From Geminicoccaceae bacterium (GTDB taxonomy: Bacteria; Pseudomonadota; Alphaproteobacteria; Geminicoccales; Geminicoccaceae), in NCBI GenBank assembly GCA_020446285.1, contig JAGREZ010000433.1, positions 1 to 11,127 of the forward strand: a stretch of DNA of 11,127 nucleotides, written 5' to 3'. The translations under genes were made by a program, and so were the position numbers. The notes beneath the pieces were generated by a model. That model saw only the letters and a list, made by a program, of their open reading frames with translations. It searched no databases and had not been told where the DNA came from. Below are positions 7,224 to 11,127 of the stretch, in pieces; within the stretch, counting starts at the first letter, position 1; each line of letters begins with the position of its first letter.

Positions 7224-9143
7224 CTATCCCTTGACCGCGCCGGAAAGCGCGCCTTCCACGAGATATCTCTGGAACACGAATGCAACCACGACCGGCGGCA
7301 GGACCGAGAGGACGGATGCCGCGAACATCGGCCCGTATTCATGAAACCGGGCCTGGGCGAGAAACCCTGACAGAACGACGGGAATGGTCTGCGCATCCGG
7401 TGTCGAGGTCAGGATGACCGCGAACAGGAACTCGTTCCAGCTGACGAGAAAGCCGAAGATCGCGGCAGCCATCAAACCCGGGCGAATGACCGGCAGAAGT
7501 ACGCGCAGCATCATCTGCATGTGGCTGCATCCGTCGATCCGCGCGGCGCTGTCGAGGCTCTTCGGCACACCCTCGAAGGTGCTTTTCATCATCCAGGCGA
7601 TGAGCGGCAGGAGAATCGACAGATGGGCGATCACCAGCCCGATATGGGTGTCGATGAGGCCCAGCGTGCGATAGATCACGAAGAATGGCAGAACCAGGGT
7701 CAGCGCCGGCGTCATCCGGGTGAACAGCATCGACCACAATCCGCCCTGAAACAGGCGTGCGCGAGGCCAGCGGGCGAAGACATATCCGGCAAAGGGTGTG
7801 ACCGCGAGTGCGATCGCAACACTGACGGCGCCGACGATCAGGGAATTGAGGAGCGACAGTGGCACGCGCTTCGCCTGAACGGATGTCGTGCCGCCTTCCG
7901 GAAAGAGCACCGCCCTGAAATTGTCGAAGGTAAGGGCCGAGGGAATGGCGGAGGGCGGAACACGGATCAGATCGCTTGCGGGGGTGATGCTCATGAGGAT
8001 CAGCAGCATCACCGGAAGCGCCGACCAGAGGAAGATCGTCAGCACCAGCGCACGAAAGCCGAGCCGCGCGAGCACGGCCCGCAGCGCCGGCGATACGAGC
8101 GGCTCCCTCGTCGGCGGAACCTTGATGCTGTAGGGGCGCGGCGAGCGCACGGCCACGTCATCGTCGAGGGCGGTCGCCGCCGGAATGGCCTGATGGCGTG
8201 ACCTGCGCGGGCCGAGCACCAGCACATAGAATACCGCCATCAGGAATGACAAGCCGGTCAGCAGATAGAGCATCGCCGCGCCCTCGCCGAAGCGCAGGAA
8301 CTGGAACGAATAGACATAGCCGAGCCATGCGAACACGGTCGTCGCCTCGCCCGGCCCGCCCCGGGTCATGATCCAGATGATGTCGAAGGCCATGAGCGCG
8401 TTGATCGTGGCGATGATGCTCACGAAAAGCAGTGTCGGCTTCAGCCATGGCAGGGTGATGCGGAAAAAGCGGGTCACCGGGCCGGCGCCATCCAGCATCG
8501 CCGCCTTGTGCAGGCTCGCGGGCATCGATTGCAGTCCGGCAAGGACCATGAGTGCTGTCAGTGGCGTCTGGTTCCAGACATGGGTCAGTGCCACGAGATT
8601 CAGGGCCCGGTTGCCATCCCCAAGCCAGGCGGTGGCCAGAAAGCCGAGCCCCAGATCATGCAGCAGGCCGTTCAGCGTGCCGATATCGCCGGCATAGATG
8701 AACGACCACAGCACGCCGATCGAGACCGGCGCCATCGCCCAGGGGACCAGCATGACCGAGCGCATGAATCCCCGCCCGCGAAACGGTTCATGCAGGACCA
8801 GTGCTATGGCGATGCCGAGGATCGTCGTACCCACCAGCGAGAAGCCGACGAAATGGGCAGTACGGCCGAAGGCGTTCCAGAAACTGGTCTCGGAGAGAAC
8901 GAAGCGGAAATTGTCGAGACCGACGAAGGTATTCTTGCGGGTGATCGGGTTGGCCTTGTGAACCGCCAGCCAGACCGAATAGACCAGCGGCATGCCGACG
9001 ATCAGCGCTACGAAAACGAGCGTCGGACTGACCGCGAGGTAGGCAAAGAGCGGTGGTCGCGGCCCCCGCGACCAGAACCGTCGCCTTGGGCGGGAGTCCG
9101 TCTGCTTGTGCGTTTCTTGCTTGTGTGTTTCGTCGGCGATCAA
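7224..9143 (-). CDS. Fused carbohydrate ABC transporter permease (MalF-like and MalG-like halves in one chain)
   Basis: Inner-membrane channel of the importer, 639 residues, about twice the usual length. The N-terminal half (about 28-312) is MalF/UgpA-like and has six likely membrane segments (near 33-58, 96-118, 128-150, 183-204, 236-258, 288-310). Its EAA loop is at 212-232 (HKAAMLDGAG...ITLP). A charged, proline-containing linker (about 312-352) joins a MalG/UgpE-like half with six segments (near 364-386, 433-456, 468-490, 500-518, 556-578, 606-625) and a second EAA loop at 531-551 (DSAARIDGCS...VLLP). Each EAA loop normally docks one ATPase subunit, so one chain could replace the usual heterodimer. 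The start is TTG 9143, supported by GGAGAG at 9148-9153; no ATG occurs before residue 51, which is inside the first membrane segment. No stop or frameshift lies in the linker, so this is a continuous fusion. Confidence 0.92.
   Translation of the reverse strand: MIADETHKQETHKQTDSRPRRRFWSRGPRPPLFAYLAVSPTLVFVALIVGMPLVYSVWLAVHKANPITRKNTFVGLDNFRFVLSETSFWNAFGRTAHFVGFSLVGTTILGIAIALVLHEPFRGRGFMRSVMLVPWAMAPVSIGVLWSFIYAGDIGTLNGLLHDLGLGFLATAWLGDGNRALNLVALTHVWNQTPLTALMVLAGLQSMPASLHKAAMLDGAGPVTRFFRITLPWLKPTLLFVSIIATINALMAFDIIWIMTRGGPGEATTVFAWLGYVYSFQFLRFGEGAAMLYLLTGLSFLMAVFYVLVLGPRRSRHQAIPAATALDDDVAVRSPRPYSIKVPPTREPLVSPALRAVLARLGFRALVLTIFLWSALPVMLLILMSITPASDLIRVPPSAIPSALTFDNFRAVLFPEGGTTSVQAKRVPLSLLNSLIVGAVSVAIALAVTPFAGYVFARWPRARLFQGGLWSMLFTRMTPALTLVLPFFVIYRTLGLIDTHIGLVIAHLSILLPLIAWMMKSTFEGVPKSLDSAARIDGCSHMQMMLRVLLPVIRPGLMAAAIFGFLVSWNEFLFAVILTSTPDAQTIPVVLSGFLAQARFHEYGPMFAASVLSVLPPVVVAFVFQRYLVEGALSGAVKG
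9102..9131 (-). repeat. Tandem 15-bp repeat encoding ETHKQ twice
   Basis: Units 9117-9131 and 9102-9116 differ at two bases, both silent, and encode residues 5-14 (ETHKQ-ETHKQ) of the permease. They lie in the hydrophilic cytoplasmic N-terminal tail before the first membrane segment. Probably a small slippage duplication that kept the frame. Confidence 0.8.
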
Positions 9144-9147
9144 CAGT

Positions 9148-9153
9148 CTCTCC
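9148..9153 (-). promoter_or_regulatory. Ribosome binding site GGAGAG supporting the TTG start of the permease
   Basis: On the - strand GGAGAG is followed by ACTG and TTG (9143-9141). Measured from the GGAG core the spacing is 6 nt. This is the only good start signal before the first membrane segment. Confidence 0.65.
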
Positions 9154-9241
9154 GCTGACCTGAACCGGAGCGGGCCGGAAAACGGGATGGCAGGTGGTCC
9201 GACCAGCCTCGCGGGCTATTGCGGAACGATCGGGAAGAGGC

Positions 9242-9269
9242 GCCGGCCGACCCGTCCGGGCCCGCCGGC
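9242..9269 (-). terminator. GC-rich stem-loop between binding-protein and permease genes (mRNA-stabilising or partial terminator)
   Basis: Arms 9242-9253 and 9258-9269 pair over 12 positions with one mismatch and one G-U pair around a 4-nt loop (GGAC on the - strand). It sits 13 nt after the binding-protein stop, inside a 139-bp gap that is otherwise long for this operon. There is no T-run after it, so it more likely slows 3' decay or causes partial termination than ends all transcripts. Confidence 0.55.
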
Positions 9270-9282
9270 GGATCTGCCCGAC

Positions 9283-10581
9283 CTACTGGTAGGCAGCCTT
9301 GAGCGATGTCGCCTGTTCGGCGAGCTTGCCGACGATTTCATCGGTATCACCGGCACCGCGGATATATTCCTGCACCTGCTGCATCATGAACATATCCCAT
9401 TCCGGGAACCAGATTTCCTTGGCGATCCGGCGCGCCGTCGCCTTTTCGATCTGGGCATTGGTCACATCGAGATCGCGCCACGTCCGGAAGCTTGCGACCA
9501 CCTCGGGATCGGCCATGAGTTCCTTGTGACCCGAACCGAGACCGAAAGCGAGCGCCCACTTCTTGCAGACGTGATACTCGCCGTCGCTCGCCTTGCCGCC
9601 GAAGAACTGGAGCATGTTCCATACCCGTTCGGCATCGGCCTCGGCGCCCATCAGGTAACAGGCGGTCCAGGCGAACGTCGACTGCGCCTTTCCGGGCATC
9701 AGCGCATTCCTGACCTTGCCGGCGATCTGCGACAGTTCCGGATTGTTCACGACGTTCTGGTTGTAGTCGTGCATGAAGCAGAAGACGTGGCGTCCGGACG
9801 AGAAGGCGGGAACGCCCTCGTTCGGCTGGGTCATGATGTCCTGGGCGACCAGTCCTTCCGTGTAGAGCGTGCGATAGAATTCGAGCACGGTGCGAAGCTC
9901 GGGCTCATCGACGAAATTCCCCTCCTCGTCGAACACCTTGGCACCCTCGGCATACCACGAGCCGAAGATCGACCAGGAAAGCTCCGGCCATTTCTGTCCC
10001 CATGCGCCATTGAACGGAGCATCGGAAACGCCATCCTTCTTGAACTTGCGGCAGGCGTCGAGAAGGGACTCGAAACTGGCGGGAACGTCGGTGCCGGTCT
10101 CGTCCAGCGTTTCGCCGTTGTAGAGAAAGGCGAGGTGACCGGAATAGTACGGCATGCCAGCCAGACGTCCGTCGGGCAGGGACAGGGACGACAAGGAGGC
10201 CGGGAAGAGACCGGACTTGATCTCCTCCACATTGGGCAACCCCTCGACGTCACGCGTCCAGCCGGCGGTATGCCAGCGGGAAACGCGATCTTCCTCCGCA
10301 TAGAGCATGTCGATCTTCTGACCGCCGATCAGCTTCGTTTCGGCGATCGGGTGATAGTCGCCGCTGACCAGTTCATAGGATACGTTCTCGTCATAGAGGT
10401 CCATGAAGATGGCGACATTTTCCTCGACCATCTGTGGCTGGAACTGCCAGCCGATGAAGTCGATCGGCTCGGATGGTGCTGCGAGTGCACGACCGCCGAG
10501 CGCACCGAAAGCACCGAGCGCGGCACCGCCCTGCAAAACCCGCCGGCGCGAGGCCAGAAACCTGTCAAGTTTGTCCGACAT
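9283..10581 (-). CDS. ABC transporter solute-binding protein (family 1) with Tat signal peptide
   Basis: Periplasmic receptor that delivers the substrate to the fused permease, 432 residues. The N-terminus has a twin-arginine motif SRRRVLQ (11-17), then a hydrophobic Ala/Gly/Leu stretch (18-30) and RALAA, with cleavage probable near 34-36. There is no lipobox cysteine, so the mature protein should be soluble. After the signal, strand IDFIGW (40-45), LPDGRLAGMPYYSGHLAFLYNGE (about 135-157) and AFSSGRHVFCFM match the extracellular solute-binding family 1 pattern for sugars and related compounds. The start is ATG 10581, because AGGGGG (10589-10594) lies 7 nt from it but only 1 nt from the in-frame ATG at 10587. 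As first gene of the transporter operon it is preceded by a 205-bp regulatory region and followed by a stem-loop. The ligand cannot be named; oligosaccharide, polyol or glycoside are possible. Confidence 0.92.
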   Translation of the reverse strand: MSDKLDRFLASRRRVLQGGAALGAFGALGGRALAAPSEPIDFIGWQFQPQMVEENVAIFMDLYDENVSYELVSGDYHPIAETKLIGGQKIDMLYAEEDRVSRWHTAGWTRDVEGLPNVEEIKSGLFPASLSSLSLPDGRLAGMPYYSGHLAFLYNGETLDETGTDVPASFESLLDACRKFKKDGVSDAPFNGAWGQKWPELSWSIFGSWYAEGAKVFDEEGNFVDEPELRTVLEFYRTLYTEGLVAQDIMTQPNEGVPAFSSGRHVFCFMHDYNQNVVNNPELSQIAGKVRNALMPGKAQSTFAWTACYLMGAEADAERVWNMLQFFGGKASDGEYHVCKKWALAFGLGSGHKELMADPEVVASFRTWRDLDVTNAQIEKATARRIAKEIWFPEWDMFMMQQVQEYIRGAGDTDEIVGKLAEQATSLKAAYQ

Positions 10582-10588
10582 GCCCATT

Positions 10589-10594
10589 CCCCCT
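10589..10594 (-). promoter_or_regulatory. Ribosome binding site of the solute-binding protein gene
   Basis: AGGGGG on the - strand lies 7 nt before ATG 10581 and 1 nt before ATG 10587. The spacing selects the downstream ATG and shortens the protein by two residues. Confidence 0.7.
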
Positions 10595-10614
10595 TTTGTT
10601 GCCTGAATTCTTTC

Positions 10615-10631
10615 GACCGGGTTTCCCGGTC
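10615..10631 (-). other. Small hairpin in the leader of the solute-binding protein mRNA
   Basis: GACCGGG (10615-10621) and CCCGGTC (10625-10631) form a perfect 7-bp inverted repeat around 3 bases. On the - strand it lies about 20 nt upstream of the ribosome site, so it would fold in the mRNA leader if transcription starts upstream of it. It may shield the 5' end or affect translation; no riboswitch fold was recognised. Confidence 0.45.
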
Positions 10632-10647
10632 TGTTTTCTGCTGTGCG

Positions 10648-10672
10648 GCAGTTTGGACTCGCTCCAAACTGC
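10648..10672. promoter_or_regulatory. Perfect 10-bp inverted repeat upstream of the solute-binding protein gene, candidate operator
   Basis: GCAGTTTGGA (10648-10657), 5-nt spacer CTCGC, TCCAAACTGC (10663-10672). The 15-nt centre-to-centre spacing suits a dimeric DNA-binding protein. It sits 67 bp before the start codon of the first transporter gene and downstream of the probable RpiR-family regulator gene, the obvious candidate binder. On the - strand, TTGTCA (10679-10674) with an 18-nt spacer to the weak CAAACT (10655-10650) could be a promoter that the repeat overlaps; that pair is only suggestive. As RNA it would also fold as a hairpin. Confidence 0.5.
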
Positions 10673-10786
10673 TTGACAACATTTTTTTCAATTTGCTGTC
10701 AGATTTTTTGAATTACATCAGTATTGCGTACTGTGTGCGGACCCGTCTTGAAATGGAATTTGCATTTTTCGATCAAACGGTTCCGA

Positions 10787-11127
10787 TCAATCGGCAAGCG
10801 GGCGTCGTTCATCCGGGTCGATGCGCGATACGAACTGGTGTTTCAGCCGGCGCAGCATCTCGGTCGAGGCATTGCGCGTGCGGACGGCGGCACCGAATGC
10901 GATCAGGTCGATGGCGAGAAGCATCGAATAGCGCGCTGCCGTCGGAGCCAGCACGTCGCCGTCATCGTGGGTCTCGACGGGAATGGCGAGATCGGCGAGC
11001 GATTCCATGCGGGTGCCGGCGGGACAAAGGGTGATGCAGAAGGCGCCATATTCCCTTGCAACCCGCATCGCCTCGAGTTCCCCGCGATTGTTGCCGCCAA
11101 GGGAACAGCAAAGGACGATGTCATCGC
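10787..11127 (-). CDS. Probable RpiR-family transcriptional regulator, C-terminal SIS-domain part (5' end outside window)
   Basis: The last 112 residues of a protein whose start lies beyond the right edge; the frame is open through 11127. They form the second half of a sugar isomerase (SIS) fold: strand DDIVLCCS, a glycine-rich turn LGGNNRGE, helix LEAMRVAREYGAFCITLC, then SLADLAIPVE and the final helix ARYSMLLAIDLIAFGAAVR, followed by a short tail ending LAD. This layout and the short tail resemble MurR/RpiR regulators, which bind DNA through an N-terminal helix-turn-helix and sense phosphosugars with the SIS domain; the DNA-binding part is not in view. The usual SxSGxTxE phosphosugar loop is altered (SLGGNNRGE). 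The gene precedes the transporter operon on the same strand, a common place for its regulator. A SIS-type sugar isomerase or deglycase is the main alternative. Confidence 0.65.
   Translation of the reverse strand, partial: DDIVLCCSLGGNNRGELEAMRVAREYGAFCITLCPAGTRMESLADLAIPVETHDDGDVLAPTAARYSMLLAIDLIAFGAAVRTRNASTEMLRRLKHQFVSRIDPDERRPLAD

Noticed and set aside
10648..10688. Inverted repeat plus T7 run read as an intrinsic terminator on the + strand
   Set aside because: The T-run starts 9 nt after the stem, too far for a typical terminator, and no + strand gene ends there. An operator reading fits better.
10673..10701. A consensus-like TTGACA on the + strand (10673-10678) as a divergent promoter
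   Set aside because: The hexamer 17 bp further is CTGTCA, not -10-like, and no + strand gene lies to the right within the window; the neighbouring gene is on the - strand.
10755..10768. GGAA-N6-TTTT resembling the GGAA-N6-TTCC site described for the rhizobial RpiR-type regulator IolR
   Set aside because: Only one half matches, and there is no inositol gene in the window to support it.
10770..10790. Direct repeat CGATCAA at 10770-10776 and 10784-10790
   Set aside because: Only 7 bp and partly inside the end of the SIS gene; too short to separate from chance.
9106..11034. A + strand open frame (about 640 codons) across the binding-protein gene, the intergenic region and the SIS gene
   Set aside because: Antisense to the Tat-signal binding protein and the SIS protein, with no domain, no plausible ribosome site and low-complexity composition.

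Overview
The window is high-GC DNA with strongly G/C-biased third codon positions. Its gene content points to a heterotrophic alphaproteobacterium (rhizobial or similar): a pta-ackA-fabI cluster, a carbohydrate-type ABC transporter with a twin-arginine-signal binding protein, and an RpiR/SIS-type protein. This assignment rests on gene families and arrangement, not on a marker gene. The window is densely coded. There are no tRNA or rRNA genes, no CRISPR array and no insertion sequence, and no stretch over 300 bases without a gene. The longest gap is 205 bp (10582-10786).

Left block, + strand (1-2642). The 3' part of a phosphate acetyltransferase-type gene is followed, with a 4-bp ATGA overlap, by acetate kinase (ackA). 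After 28 bp comes an enoyl-ACP reductase (fabI). AckA and Pta interconvert acetate, acetyl phosphate and acetyl-CoA. FabI ties the operon to fatty-acid synthesis.

Right block, - strand (11127 down to 2677). In transcription order it holds: the C-terminal SIS half of a probable RpiR-family regulator; a 205-bp AT-rich intergenic region with a perfect 10-bp inverted repeat; a Tat-exported solute-binding protein; a single polypeptide that fuses the two permease subunits of a MalFG/UgpAE-type importer; its MalK/UgpC-type ATPase; and a metal-dependent amidohydrolase of the COG3964 deacetylase type. A perfect 14-bp stem-loop follows. A second small operon then begins with a gluconate 2-dehydrogenase subunit 3-like protein, which overlaps by 4 bp a GMC-family FAD oxidoreductase carrying a four-cysteine cluster. 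The two blocks converge on a hairpin at 2644-2678.

Working model (inference): the right block imports a carbohydrate-like or acylated small molecule, removes an acyl group with the amidohydrolase and oxidises an alcohol with the GMC/subunit-3 pair. If the released acid is acetate, the AckA-Pta pair next door could recover it as acetyl-CoA. The most unusual items are the fused MalF-MalG permease with a TTG start, the GMC/subunit-3 pair that lacks any visible export signal or cytochrome partner, and several precise inverted repeats in the short intergenic regions. All genes belong to known families; the combination, not a new family, is what may be undescribed.
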